A program made the translations under genes and the position numbers. From Streptomyces malaysiense (lineage in GTDB: Bacteria > Actinomycetota > Actinomycetes > Streptomycetales > Streptomycetaceae): 64,000 nucleotides of DNA. Under the pieces are notes generated by a model. It ran no database searches. It was given only the letters and a program-made list of their open reading frames with translations, and was not told the origin of the DNA. The DNA is taken from positions 62,001 through 126,000 of the forward strand of contig NZ_LBDA02000056.1 of assembly GCF_000980885.2 (NCBI RefSeq). Direction: 5' to 3'. Shown here in pieces: positions 43,935-52,606 of the stretch; the first letter of the stretch is position 1; each line of letters begins with the position of its first letter.

Positions 43935-44753
43935 GTGGCAGACGATTCGAAGAATGACAGCAGATCAGTGATCGGGTCGTACGTGGCGGTGGGGGACAGC
44001 TTCACCGAGGGCGTCGGCGACCCCGGCCCCGACGGGGCGTTCGTGGGCTGGGCCGACCGGTTCGCGGTACTGCTCGCCGACCGGCGGCCCGAGGGGGACT
44101 TCCAGTACACCAATCTCGCCGTGCGCGGGAAGCTGCTGGACCAGATCGTGGCCGACCAGGTCCCGCAGGCGGTCGCACTCGCCCCGGACCTGGTCTCCCT
44201 GTGCGCGGGCGGCAACGACATCATCCGCCCCGGCACCGACCCGGACGAGGTGGCCGAGCGCTTCGAGGCGGCCGTGGCGCGGCTCGCCGAGGTGGCCGGC
44301 ACGGTACTGGTGACCACCGGCTTCGACACCCGGGGCGTCCCCCTGCTCAAGCACCTGCGCGGCAGGATCGCCACGTACAACGGGCATGTGCGGGCCATCG
44401 CCGACCGGTACGACTGCCCGGTGCTCGACCTGTGGTCGCTGAGGTCCGTGCAGGACCGCCGCGCCTGGGACAGCGACCGGCTGCACCTCTCGCCCGAGGG
44501 GCACACCCGTGTCGCGCTGCGCGCCGGGCAGGCGCTCGGCCTGGAGATCCCGGCCGACCCCGAGCAGCCGTGGCCGCCGCTGCCGCCGCGGGGCACCCTG
44601 GACGTCCGCCGCGACGACGTGCACTGGGCCCGCGAGCACCTGGTCCCGTGGATCGGCCGCCGGCTGCGCGGCGAGTCCTCCGGTGACCACGTCACCGCGA
44701 AGGGCACCCTGTCGCCCCAGGACATCCGGATGCGTATCGCCTCCGTGGCCTGA
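43935..44753 (+). CDS. SGNH/GDSL-type esterase
   Basis: SGNH-hydrolase of 272 aa without a signal peptide. Block I is VAVGDSFTEGVGD (Ser nucleophile), block II holds Gly, block III is LCAGGNDII (Asn), and block V is SDRLHLSPEGHTRVA (Asp and His). All four diagnostic residues are in place. Such enzymes hydrolyse acyl esters or thioesters; the substrate is unknown. The GTG at 43935 has GAGAGG about 14 bases upstream; another in-frame GTG at 43968 begins just before block I. Confidence 0.83.
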   Translation: MADDSKNDSRSVIGSYVAVGDSFTEGVGDPGPDGAFVGWADRFAVLLADRRPEGDFQYTNLAVRGKLLDQIVADQVPQAVALAPDLVSLCAGGNDIIRPGTDPDEVAERFEAAVARLAEVAGTVLVTTGFDTRGVPLLKHLRGRIATYNGHVRAIADRYDCPVLDLWSLRSVQDRRAWDSDRLHLSPEGHTRVALRAGQALGLEIPADPEQPWPPLPPRGTLDVRRDDVHWAREHLVPWIGRRLRGESSGDHVTAKGTLSPQDIRMRIASVA

Positions 44754-44786
44754 CCGCCGCTGCGGAACACCTCCGGACCGTGCGCC

Positions 44787-44822
44787 GCCCCGCCTCGCAC
44801 CTCACCGGGTGCGGCGCGGGGC
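44787..44822. terminator. Hairpin between convergent esterase and small membrane genes
   Basis: GCCCCGC and GCGGGGC form the base, CGCAC and GTGCG the upper stem, with a two-base mismatch between them and an eight-base loop. It lies in the 206-base gap after the esterase, which otherwise shows nothing. Confidence 0.65.
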
Positions 44823-44959
44823 GCGCTCGTCGCCGTGAATGTCCGCGCGCCGCCCGTGCGCCGTCCCGCGCGCCGCGGCGGAAGTTACGCAACTCGCTTT
44901 CGGAATGCCGGTCCGGGTTATCTCGTTCCCGCGTGGAAATCGATGACGCCCCGCGCCGG

Positions 44960-45154
44960 CTACTCGGGGTGGCGGTCGCGGCCGTTCGGGAGCTCGCCCG
45001 AGGTGGTCTCCTCCAGGAGGGCCGTGTACTTCCGCGAGAGCTCCTCGTACCGCTCGTCCGCCCTGTCCCCGGCGCGTTTACGCCGGGTCATGAGGTACAG
45101 AGCGAGCGGCCCGGTGATCATCGAGACGACCGGGATCAGCGCCCACCACGGCAT
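44960..45154 (-). CDS. Small membrane protein with charged tail
   Basis: 64-aa protein. One transmembrane helix (WWALIPVVSMITGPLALYLM) is followed by a basic stop-transfer (TRRKRAGDR) and an acidic helical tail of about 35 residues (RYEELSRKYTALLEET). ATG at 45154 has a perfect AGGAGG site seven bases upstream, the strongest evidence that it is real. Function unknown. Confidence 0.72.
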   Translation of the reverse strand: MPWWALIPVVSMITGPLALYLMTRRKRAGDRADERYEELSRKYTALLEETTSGELPNGRDRHPE

Positions 45155-45457
45155 GGATCCTCCTCTGGGTGCGTGGTGCCCCGGTATGCGGCCCGGCGCA
45201 CCTGGTCGGAGCGTATGCCCTTGCGATCGGATCGCCAACGTCCCGGCCCCCGGCGGCCTTCGAGCCGCTCGTGCGTCACCGGACGTTTTCCTCCGGGCAC
45301 TGGACGGCACCGCATCATCGAATCTAAGTTCCCGTCTCGGTAGTGGATTTGGGCACGCCGGCGGTCTGCGGTGTTCCCAACGCCGCGCCGACGTAACGCC
45401 GTTGTGCATCCCACCGCACCCGACCCAGCCCCCCCACCTCGACGCTGAAAGGCCACG
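45155..45457. promoter_or_regulatory. Divergent region upstream of the SARP gene
   Basis: 303 bases between the small membrane gene and the SARP gene. It contains a near-palindrome TTGCGATCGGATCGCCAA at 45221 and an AT-richer stretch at about 45310-45350 that may carry the cluster promoter. No heptamer direct repeats of the classical SARP-operator type are obvious. Confidence 0.4.
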
Positions 45458-46582
45458 GTGAAGACAGGCACCCCTGCGCCCGACAGCGCTCCTCCCGCAC
45501 CCGGGACCCGTCCACCCCGGTTCCTCGTGCTCGGCCTGCTCGCCATCACCGACGGTCACGAAACGGTCGTACTCCAACCCTCCCGCCCCGCCTCGCTCCT
45601 CGCCGCCCTGCTGCTCCATCCCGGCGCGGTCGTCGGCTCCGAGCTGCTCCAGCGCGTGGTCTGGGGCGACCGGCCGCCCGCGGGCGGCAGATCGGCGCTG
45701 CACACCTGCGTACTGCGGCTGCGGCGGCTCTTCGGCAAGTACGGCATCGCCGATCACGCCATCGAGGCCGTGCCCGGCGGCTACCGGCTGCACGCCGACA
45801 CCGGCACCCTCGATCTGCTGCGCTTCCGCGAACTGCTCGCCCGCTCCTACGCCGCCGACGACCCGGAGTCCGCGCTGCGCCTCGCCCGCGCCGCACTCGG
45901 CCTGTGGGACGAGCCCCTGCTGGCGAACGTGCAGTCGGACGAGATCCACCGGGACCTCGTGCCCCGCCTGGCCGAGGAGCGACTGCTCGCGGTGGAGCGG
46001 GTGTTCGACGGCGAGTTACGCCTGGGCCGGCACCGCGAGCTGATCCCCGAAGCCCGCGAGGCCGTGCGCGCCCACCCCGGACACGAGGGGCTGTCCGCCC
46101 TGCTCGTCGAAGCGCTGTACCGCTGCGGCCGACGCGCCGAGGCGCTCGCCGAGTACCGCAGGATCCACGCCCACCTCACCGAGGAACTCGGTGTGGAGCC
46201 GGGGCCGTTACTGCGTGACCTCCAACTCGCCGTACTGCGCGGCGAGTCACCCGATGGACAGACCGGGACGACCGCCCCCGGCGCACCGGCCGCGGCGCCC
46301 CTGTCCGGCGGACTGCCGCCGGCGCTCCCGGTCGGGAGCGGCGGGACCGGCGAGCCGCCCCCGGGACTCGGACGGGGATCGGCCGGCGCCCCCGGCGCCC
46401 TGGTGCTCAGCTCCCTGGTGGACGCCGGACTCCTCCAGGAGGACTCCTCCGGCCGCTACCGCGTCCACGACCTGCTGCGCCTCTTCGTCCAGGCGGCCGG
46501 AGCCAGCCTCCCCTGCACCCCCGCCGTACCGCACGAGCCGGCGGACCTGTCCGACCCGGCCGCCGGCCGACCCTCCCCGTGA
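45458..46582 (+). CDS. SARP-family activator with two TTA codons
   Basis: Pathway-specific activator of 374 aa. An OmpR-like winged helix (about residues 20-100, FLVLGLLAITDGHETVVLQP and LLQRVVWGDRPPAGGRSALH) precedes a BTAD helical domain (DLLRFRELLARSYAADDP to EPGPLLRDLQLAVLRG). Then a low-complexity Pro/Gly/Ala linker leads to LSSLVDAGLLQED and SGRYRVHDLLRLF, which matches the end of the NB-ARC region of long SARP regulators. The NB-ARC core is absent. Codons 187 (46016) and 251 (46208) are TTA, so translation should need the bldA tRNA. It lies 22 bases before the RiPP operon and presumably activates it. Confidence 0.85.
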   Translation: MKTGTPAPDSAPPAPGTRPPRFLVLGLLAITDGHETVVLQPSRPASLLAALLLHPGAVVGSELLQRVVWGDRPPAGGRSALHTCVLRLRRLFGKYGIADHAIEAVPGGYRLHADTGTLDLLRFRELLARSYAADDPESALRLARAALGLWDEPLLANVQSDEIHRDLVPRLAEERLLAVERVFDGELRLGRHRELIPEAREAVRAHPGHEGLSALLVEALYRCGRRAEALAEYRRIHAHLTEELGVEPGPLLRDLQLAVLRGESPDGQTGTTAPGAPAAAPLSGGLPPALPVGSGGTGEPPPGLGRGSAGAPGALVLSSLVDAGLLQEDSSGRYRVHDLLRLFVQAAGASLPCTPAVPHEPADLSDPAAGRPSP

Positions 46583-46604
46583 GCATCGAAAGGTCTCCCC
46601 GCCC

Positions 46605-48902
46605 ATGCCCCACGCCCCCGCCTCCCCCGAGGAGATCGCGCAGTCGCGGCCCCGCATCCGCCGGGACGTGCTCTACACCCGGACCCCGGACGGTGTGCTC
46701 TTCCACAACGCCCACGGCGGGTTCAACCTCCGTACCCGCAACGCGTACCGCTTCGCCACGCTGATCGTGCCGCACTTCGACGGTGAGCGGCGGGTCGAGG
46801 AACTGTGCGCGGGGCTGGGGGACAAGCAGCGCGACATGGTCGTCCAACTCGTACGCGCGCTCTACGCGCGTGGCTTCGCCCGGGACGCCGGCCCGACACC
46901 CCCGGACGACGCCCTCGGGCCACAGGTCGGCGAGCGTTTCGCCCATCAGCTCGACTACCTCGACCACTACGCCGACGACGCGAGGGGCCGGTTCGCGCGC
47001 TTCCGCGACACCCCGGTCGCCGTCCTCGGTGACGACGCCCTGGCCCGCTGGGCCGCGCTCGGCCTGCTGCGCAACGGCAGCGCCGCCGTGGCCATCACCG
47101 AACAGGACTCCCCCTACAGCGAGTTGCGGGCCGAACGGCACGGGGTGGAGGGCAGCGCGGAGATCGACACCGAGGTCGCGGCCCTCGCCGGGGCGGGCTG
47201 CGCCCCCCGGCTCGCCCGCCTCCAGCGGGCCGCGGACGGCACGTACGGCTGGGCCGAACTGGCGGGCTGGGACACCGTCCTGGTGACTCCCGCCGCCGGT
47301 TCCCGGCAGCTGCTCCGGCTGCTCACCGAGGGAGTGCCGGCCGGTCGCCGGCTGCTCGGCGCGTGGACCTTCGGCGAGCGCGCCGTCATCGGCCCCGAGA
47401 TGACCGCCGGGCGCACCGGCTGCTGGTGCTGCGCCGCGCTGCGGCTCGGCGCGGGCGCCGACGCGGCCGACAGCGCCGACCTGTGGGCGTCCGTCGCACC
47501 CGGCGCACCGCTCGGCGCGCCCGCGCCCCTCATCGGCGGCCCGCTCGCCGGGATGCTCGGCAACCTGCTCGCCTTCGAGGTGTTCCGCCTGGTCACCGGG
47601 GCGCTGCCCGCCGAGACCCGCGGTCAGCTCGTGGTCCAGGACCTCGACTCCCTCGACGTGCTCACCGAGCCGCTGCTGCCGCACCCCCGCTGCCCCCACT
47701 GCGCCGCCCTCCCCGACGGTGAGCACCGCTCCGTCCTCCCCGGCGGTGAGCGCGCGCAGCGCGTCGACGACCTGCGCACCGTCCACCCCGAGGACGAGGC
47801 CGCCGCGACGCCCGCCGACGGCGCCGCCGACGAGGACGCCGCCCGCGCCGCGCTCACCGCCCTGGAGGAGCGCGACGTCCTGGTCCGCGAGGCGGCCGGC
47901 GTCTTCACCGCGTACGCGGACGACGAGTGGGAACAGACTCCTCTCAAGATCGGCACCGTACGGCTGGGCCTCGCGCCCGGACGGACGCGCGAGGTGTCCG
48001 CCGCCGACGTCCACCATGTCGCCGGGGCCCGCCTGAACGCGCTGTTCCGCGCCGCCGAGGTGTACGTCGAACACGTCGTCCCGCCCCAGGTGCTGACGGC
48101 CACCGCGCTGGAGGCCGCCGCCGGGAAGTGGACCCGCCTGGCCCCCGCCGAACTCGCCGTCTCCAGCGGCCTGGACGTGCCCGTCGACCGGATCGGCCAC
48201 TTCGGCGAGGCCACCTCACTGCTCGACGGGAGGACCGCGCTGGTGCCCGCCGGCGCCCTGCGCACCTTCGGCGGCTGGAACGACGCGGGCCTGTTCGAAC
48301 GGACCTCCGCCGGCACCGGCGCCGCGGGCAGCCCCCGGGCCGCGCTCGCCCGCGCCCTGCGCACCGCGCTGGCCCACGACGCGCTGACCGCCGCGGTCCG
48401 CCGTACGAACCCGGTGCGCACCGTGGACCCCGCGACCCTCGCCGACGACCCCGAACTGCGTTTCCTGCTGCGCTCGGCGCGCAACCTCGGCGTCACGGCC
48501 GAAGTCCTCGACCTCGGCCACCCGCTCCTGCCGGTCGTGCTCGCCCGGTTCACCGACGAGGCCGGCGGTGAGGTGCGCTCGGCCACCGGCAGCGGGCTGC
48601 GGTACCGCGAAGCCGTCCTGGAGGCCCTGCGCGATCTGCTCGGCGCCGAGCAACTGCGCCGCGCCGGGGGCGAGCCCGACGCCGGAGACCCGCTGTGGGC
48701 CGACCTGGACGCGTCGACCCTCGTCCCCGACGGCGTCGTACCGGCCCCCGCCGTGGAGACCAGCTGGTCCGCCGTCCTCGACGGCCTCGCCGCGGCCGGG
48801 CGGGACGCGTTCGCGGTGCGGGTCACCGCGCCCGACCTCGCCGCGGGCGCCCTGTTCGCGTCGTGTGTCGTGCTGACCCGCGGGACGCGCCGTGCCCACT
48901 GA
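46605..48902 (+). CDS. RRE/E1-like TOMM scaffold fused to a degenerate YcaO domain
   Basis: 765-aa RiPP protein. Residues 1-100 form a PqqD-like leader-binding domain (RRE). Residues 120-390 resemble the ocin-ThiF/E1-like partner of azoline-forming YcaO enzymes. The nucleotide loop is degraded (VLGDDALARWAALG instead of GxGxxG), but the zinc tetracysteine is present (TGCWCC at 273-276 and CPHC at 363-366). Residues about 430-765 read like a YcaO fold without its catalytic acidic motifs or C-terminal PxPxP; compare AAGRDAFAVRVTAPD with HGFDVVVVDQTSPE in the next gene. It should bind the precursor leader and present it to the YcaO enzymes. It overlaps the next gene by 11 bases. Confidence 0.8.
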   Translation: MPHAPASPEEIAQSRPRIRRDVLYTRTPDGVLFHNAHGGFNLRTRNAYRFATLIVPHFDGERRVEELCAGLGDKQRDMVVQLVRALYARGFARDAGPTPPDDALGPQVGERFAHQLDYLDHYADDARGRFARFRDTPVAVLGDDALARWAALGLLRNGSAAVAITEQDSPYSELRAERHGVEGSAEIDTEVAALAGAGCAPRLARLQRAADGTYGWAELAGWDTVLVTPAAGSRQLLRLLTEGVPAGRRLLGAWTFGERAVIGPEMTAGRTGCWCCAALRLGAGADAADSADLWASVAPGAPLGAPAPLIGGPLAGMLGNLLAFEVFRLVTGALPAETRGQLVVQDLDSLDVLTEPLLPHPRCPHCAALPDGEHRSVLPGGERAQRVDDLRTVHPEDEAAATPADGAADEDAARAALTALEERDVLVREAAGVFTAYADDEWEQTPLKIGTVRLGLAPGRTREVSAADVHHVAGARLNALFRAAEVYVEHVVPPQVLTATALEAAAGKWTRLAPAELAVSSGLDVPVDRIGHFGEATSLLDGRTALVPAGALRTFGGWNDAGLFERTSAGTGAAGSPRAALARALRTALAHDALTAAVRRTNPVRTVDPATLADDPELRFLLRSARNLGVTAEVLDLGHPLLPVVLARFTDEAGGEVRSATGSGLRYREAVLEALRDLLGAEQLRRAGGEPDAGDPLWADLDASTLVPDGVVPAPAVETSWSAVLDGLAAAGRDAFAVRVTAPDLAAGALFASCVVLTRGTRRAH

Positions 48903-50817
48903 GACCGCGCCGCACCCCGCCCCGCCCACGGCCGCCGGGCCGTGGGACGCGGTGTGCGCCGCGCTCACCGCCGCCCTCGCCGGGCGCCCGGGGACCCCGC
49001 CGGCGGCGGTGACCCCGCTCGGCGCCCGGGACGAACTCGCCGTCGGGGACGATCAGTTCGCCCGGGACGCGATACCGGTGGGTTTGTACGGACACCACGC
49101 CGTGGTCGGCCCCGTACCCGCCGAGGGCGTGCCCGGCTGCGCCCGGTGCCTCGCGCGCCGCTGGCAGGCGGTGCGGGCCGGGTATCTGCGGGACGCGCTG
49201 GAACGGGGCGACCGGCCCCGGGCCACCGGGACCCCGCCCTGGCTGGCAGGCTTCACCGTGGACGCCCTCGCCACGCTGGTCGCCGCGGTCGCCCGCGGGG
49301 ACCGGGGCGGCCGGCACCCATGGGTGTGGCTGCTGGACCTGGAGACTCTGTGTGTCTCCCGGGTGGCGCTGGTGCCCGACGGCGAGTGCCCGTCCTGCGG
49401 AAGCCGCGCGGACGACACCGCCGAAGCCGCCAGGATCACCCTGGACCCCGCCGCCAAACACGACCCGGACGACTTCCGCGCACGCCCGCTCGCCGCGTAC
49501 GGCCTGGTGCCGGAGGCGTTCGTCAACCCCGTCACCGGAGCGCTCGGCCCCTCCTTCGCGCCCGACCTGGCCTCCGCGTCGACCTCTTCGGTGATCGGCG
49601 CCTTCACCACCCGCTCGGGCGACTACCTGCGGGAGTGCTACTGGGGCGGCCACGCGGGCTCCTACGGCAGCAGCGTCCGCGTCGGGGTGCTGGAGGGCCT
49701 GGAGCGGTTCGCCGGCATGCGGGCCCGCGCCAAGCGGACCGTGGTCGGCGCGACCCTCGACGACCTCGGGGACCTCGCCGTCGACCCCCGCGTCACCGGC
49801 CTGTACTCCGACGCCTTCCACGCCGCCGCCCCCGAGGTGCCGCGCTTCGCGCCCGACCGCCCGGTGGACTGGGTGTGGGGCTGGTCGCTGCGCGACGACC
49901 GGCCGGTCCTCGTGCCCGAGGTGGTCGCCTACTACCACGCGCCCGGCGGCATCCGGCGCCGCTTCGTCCAGGAGAGCTCCAACGGCTGTGCCTCCGGGGG
50001 CAGTCTGACCGAGGCCGTCTACCACGGGCTGATGGAGACCGTCGAACGCGACGCCTTCCTGCTGGCCTGGTTCGGCCGGCTCCGGCTGCCCGAGATCGAC
50101 CCGGCGAGCAGCACCCGGACCGCGACCCGCGCCATGGTCGACCGGCTGGCGATGTACGGCTACCGCGCCCGGTTCTTCGACACCCGCGTCACTTTCCCGG
50201 TACCGGTGGTGACCGCCGTCGCCGAACGCGTGGACGGCGGACCCGGACTGCTCTGCTTCGGCGCGGGCGCCTCCCTCGACCCCGAGGCCGCGCTCGCCGG
50301 CGGGCTCTGCGAGATCGCCACCGACTCGGTCAACCTGCGCCGCCGCACCGCCCGCGACGAACCCCGGCTGCGGCGCATGGCGGGGGACTTCGGCGAGGTC
50401 CGGGTCCTGCACGACCATCCGCTGCTGTACGGGCTGCCCGAGATGGGCCGGCACACCGACTTCCTGCTGCGCGGACGCGACGACGCCGAACGGGTGCCGC
50501 TCGCCTCCCTCGCCACCGGGGCGGGCGCCCTGACGCCCGCCGCCGACCTGCGCACCGACGTGCGGGCGTGCGTCGCCGCCGTCACCGCGCACGGCTTCGA
50601 CGTCGTCGTGGTCGACCAGACCTCCCCGGAACAGGCGGAGTCGGGTCTGCACACCGTGAAGGTCCTGATACCCGGCCTGCTCCCGATCGACTTCGGCACC
50701 AGCCGGCAACGCGCCCCGCTGATGCCCCGGATGCGCACCGCGCTGCGCGAAGCGGGCCTGCGCGAGCACGACTTGACGGCCGCCGACCTCAATCCGGCTC
50801 CACACCCCTTCCCCTGA
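48892..50817 (+). CDS. YcaO cyclodehydratase 1
   Basis: ATP-dependent azoline-forming enzyme of 641 aa. An N-terminal domain with a second-type zinc site (GCARC at 83-86 and CPSC at 166-169) precedes the YcaO domain, where EGLERFAG, ESSNGCASGGSLTEAVYHGL and METVERDAFLLAWF hold the ATP- and Mg-binding Glu/Gln/Arg residues. The chain ends NPAPHPFP, the PxPxP-type terminus of peptide cyclodehydratases. It should convert Cys, Ser or Thr of the precursor to (methyl)oxazolines or thiazolines. Product oxidation would be by the SagB-like protein encoded next. Confidence 0.88.
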   Translation: MPTETAPHPAPPTAAGPWDAVCAALTAALAGRPGTPPAAVTPLGARDELAVGDDQFARDAIPVGLYGHHAVVGPVPAEGVPGCARCLARRWQAVRAGYLRDALERGDRPRATGTPPWLAGFTVDALATLVAAVARGDRGGRHPWVWLLDLETLCVSRVALVPDGECPSCGSRADDTAEAARITLDPAAKHDPDDFRARPLAAYGLVPEAFVNPVTGALGPSFAPDLASASTSSVIGAFTTRSGDYLRECYWGGHAGSYGSSVRVGVLEGLERFAGMRARAKRTVVGATLDDLGDLAVDPRVTGLYSDAFHAAAPEVPRFAPDRPVDWVWGWSLRDDRPVLVPEVVAYYHAPGGIRRRFVQESSNGCASGGSLTEAVYHGLMETVERDAFLLAWFGRLRLPEIDPASSTRTATRAMVDRLAMYGYRARFFDTRVTFPVPVVTAVAERVDGGPGLLCFGAGASLDPEAALAGGLCEIATDSVNLRRRTARDEPRLRRMAGDFGEVRVLHDHPLLYGLPEMGRHTDFLLRGRDDAERVPLASLATGAGALTPAADLRTDVRACVAAVTAHGFDVVVVDQTSPEQAESGLHTVKVLIPGLLPIDFGTSRQRAPLMPRMRTALREAGLREHDLTAADLNPAPHPFP

Positions 50818-50866
50818 CCCGAACCCCGCAACGCCCACGGCCCCGTCGCCCCGCCGCCCGCACACT

Positions 50867-50910
50867 CCGTGCACAGCCCGGACAGCCGCCCCGTGCACGG
50901 CCCGGACGGC
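50867..50910 (+). repeat. 24-bp tandem duplication between YcaO 1 and SagB genes
   Basis: CCGTGCACAGCCCGGACAGC (50867) and CCGTGCACGGCCCGGACGGC (50891) are 18/20 identical, with a 24-base period; each contains the palindrome GTGCAC. They occupy the only sizeable gap (129 bases) in the front half of the operon. Confidence 0.6.
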
Positions 50911-50946
50911 AGACCTCGACCACAGACAGCAGAAAGGGAAGTGACC

Positions 50947-52548
50947 ATGGGATACGCCCATGAGTACGCGACCGCGGTGATGCGGCGGGGCAGGATCCCC
51001 ATGGAACCCGCCGACTTCGTGCCCGACTGGTCCGACCGCCCCCGCAAGGGCAAGTTCTTCCCCGGCGCCCCCGTCCTGCCGCTGCCCGACGGCGGCTGCG
51101 CGCCGGACGCCACGGTCGGCCGGGGCCTGTTCGGGCGGCGCGGCACCGGCGCCTTCACCCTGCCACTGCTCGGCGCGATGCTCCGCGACTCCTACGGGCT
51201 GACCGGCCGCCGCCTCGCCGTCCAGGCCAACAGCGACCTCGGCTCCCTGCCGTTCCACACCCACGCCAACTGGTCGCGCGGCACCTCCTCCGGCGGCGGC
51301 CTCTACCCCATAGGCATCCACTGGATCAGCGGCGCGAGCGGCCCCCTCGCCCCCGGCGTCCACTACTACGACACCCCGCGAAACGCGTTCGCCAGGACCC
51401 TCGCCGGCGATGTCACCGGCGAGGTGCGGGCCGCCCTGGGCGATCCCGAAGAGGCCGCGGGGACCGACCAGTTCCTGGTGCTGGGCGTCACGTTCTGGCA
51501 GAACGCCTTCAAGTACAACAGCTTCTCCTACCACGTCGTCACGATGGACATCGGCGCACTCCTGCAGACCTGGCGCATGTGGGCCCGCGCGCACGGGCTC
51601 CACATCGGCGCCGCGCTGTGGTTCGACGAGCCCCGCCTCGGCCGGCTGCTCGGGCTGGACCCCGAGGAGGACGGCGTGTTCGCGGTGGTGCCGCTTCGAT
51701 GGGAGAAGCCGGACGAGGCGGGCACGGGGGAGGAGGACGCCCCGGCCACGCCCGCCGCCCGGGTCCGCCGCGTCCCCGACGAACGCTCCCGCAGCGTGCT
51801 GACCTTCCCGACCGTGCACGCGATCCACGCGGCCACCCTGGAAGGTGCCGCCGACCGTCCGGCGCCCGGCGCGTTGGACGGCGCGCTGGTCACACCGTCC
51901 GGTCCCGGCGAGCGCGTCGCGCTGCCCGCCCCACTCGCGCTCGACGCGACCGTACGCCGGGCGCTGCGCGAACGCCGCAGCAGCTTCGGCCGGTTCAGCG
52001 CCGCGGCCCCGCTCGATCCGGCCCGGCTGGCCGCCGCGCTGGCCGCGGCCGTCGCCGCCGGCACCCTGGACACCGACGCCGAGACGCCCGGCGCGGCGCC
52101 CCTCACCCGGCAGTACGTCTTCGTCAACCACGTCCGGGACATCGCGCCCGGCCTCTACGAACACGACCACGTCAGCGGCGAACTGGTGCTGATGAAGCCC
52201 GGCGACTTCGGTGGCTTCCTCCAGGAGAACTACTTCCTCGCCAACTACAACCTGGAGCAGGCCGCCGCCGTCCTGGTGCCCGCGGCCCGTACCCACGCCG
52301 TGCTGGACGCGGTCGGCGACCGGGGCCTCAGGCTGGTCAACGCCGTCATCGGCGCCACCGCGCAGGCCGTGTACACCGCCTCCGCGGCGGCGGGCACGGG
52401 CTGCGGTGTCGCGCTCGGCTTCGACTGCGTCTCCTTCGCGGACGAACTCGGCCTCGCCGAACGGGGCGAGATCCCGCTGCTCGTGATGATGATCGGCGAC
52501 GAGGCTCCCCGCCCGGCCGGTTACCGCTTCGACATCGTGGCCCCATGA
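50947..52548 (+). CDS. Tandem SagB-type azoline dehydrogenase
   Basis: FMN-dependent oxidoreductase of 533 aa that would oxidise azolines to aromatic azoles. Two nitroreductase-like halves are joined. The first holds RGTSSGGGLYPIGIHWISG and LLQTWRMWARAHGLHIG; the second holds RRALRERRSSFGRFSAAAPL and GFLQENYFLANYNLEQAAA. The duplicated form is common among actinobacterial TOMM clusters. ATG at 50947 has AAAGGGAAG upstream, following a 24-bp repeat. Longer in-frame starts lack a ribosome site. Confidence 0.87.
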   Translation: MGYAHEYATAVMRRGRIPMEPADFVPDWSDRPRKGKFFPGAPVLPLPDGGCAPDATVGRGLFGRRGTGAFTLPLLGAMLRDSYGLTGRRLAVQANSDLGSLPFHTHANWSRGTSSGGGLYPIGIHWISGASGPLAPGVHYYDTPRNAFARTLAGDVTGEVRAALGDPEEAAGTDQFLVLGVTFWQNAFKYNSFSYHVVTMDIGALLQTWRMWARAHGLHIGAALWFDEPRLGRLLGLDPEEDGVFAVVPLRWEKPDEAGTGEEDAPATPAARVRRVPDERSRSVLTFPTVHAIHAATLEGAADRPAPGALDGALVTPSGPGERVALPAPLALDATVRRALRERRSSFGRFSAAAPLDPARLAAALAAAVAAGTLDTDAETPGAAPLTRQYVFVNHVRDIAPGLYEHDHVSGELVLMKPGDFGGFLQENYFLANYNLEQAAAVLVPAARTHAVLDAVGDRGLRLVNAVIGATAQAVYTASAAAGTGCGVALGFDCVSFADELGLAERGEIPLLVMMIGDEAPRPAGYRFDIVAP

Positions 52549-52606
52549 CCCGAGCACCCTGCCCCGGACCGGGGCGGGCGCACACCCCACAGGAAAGGGG
52601 GAGGGC

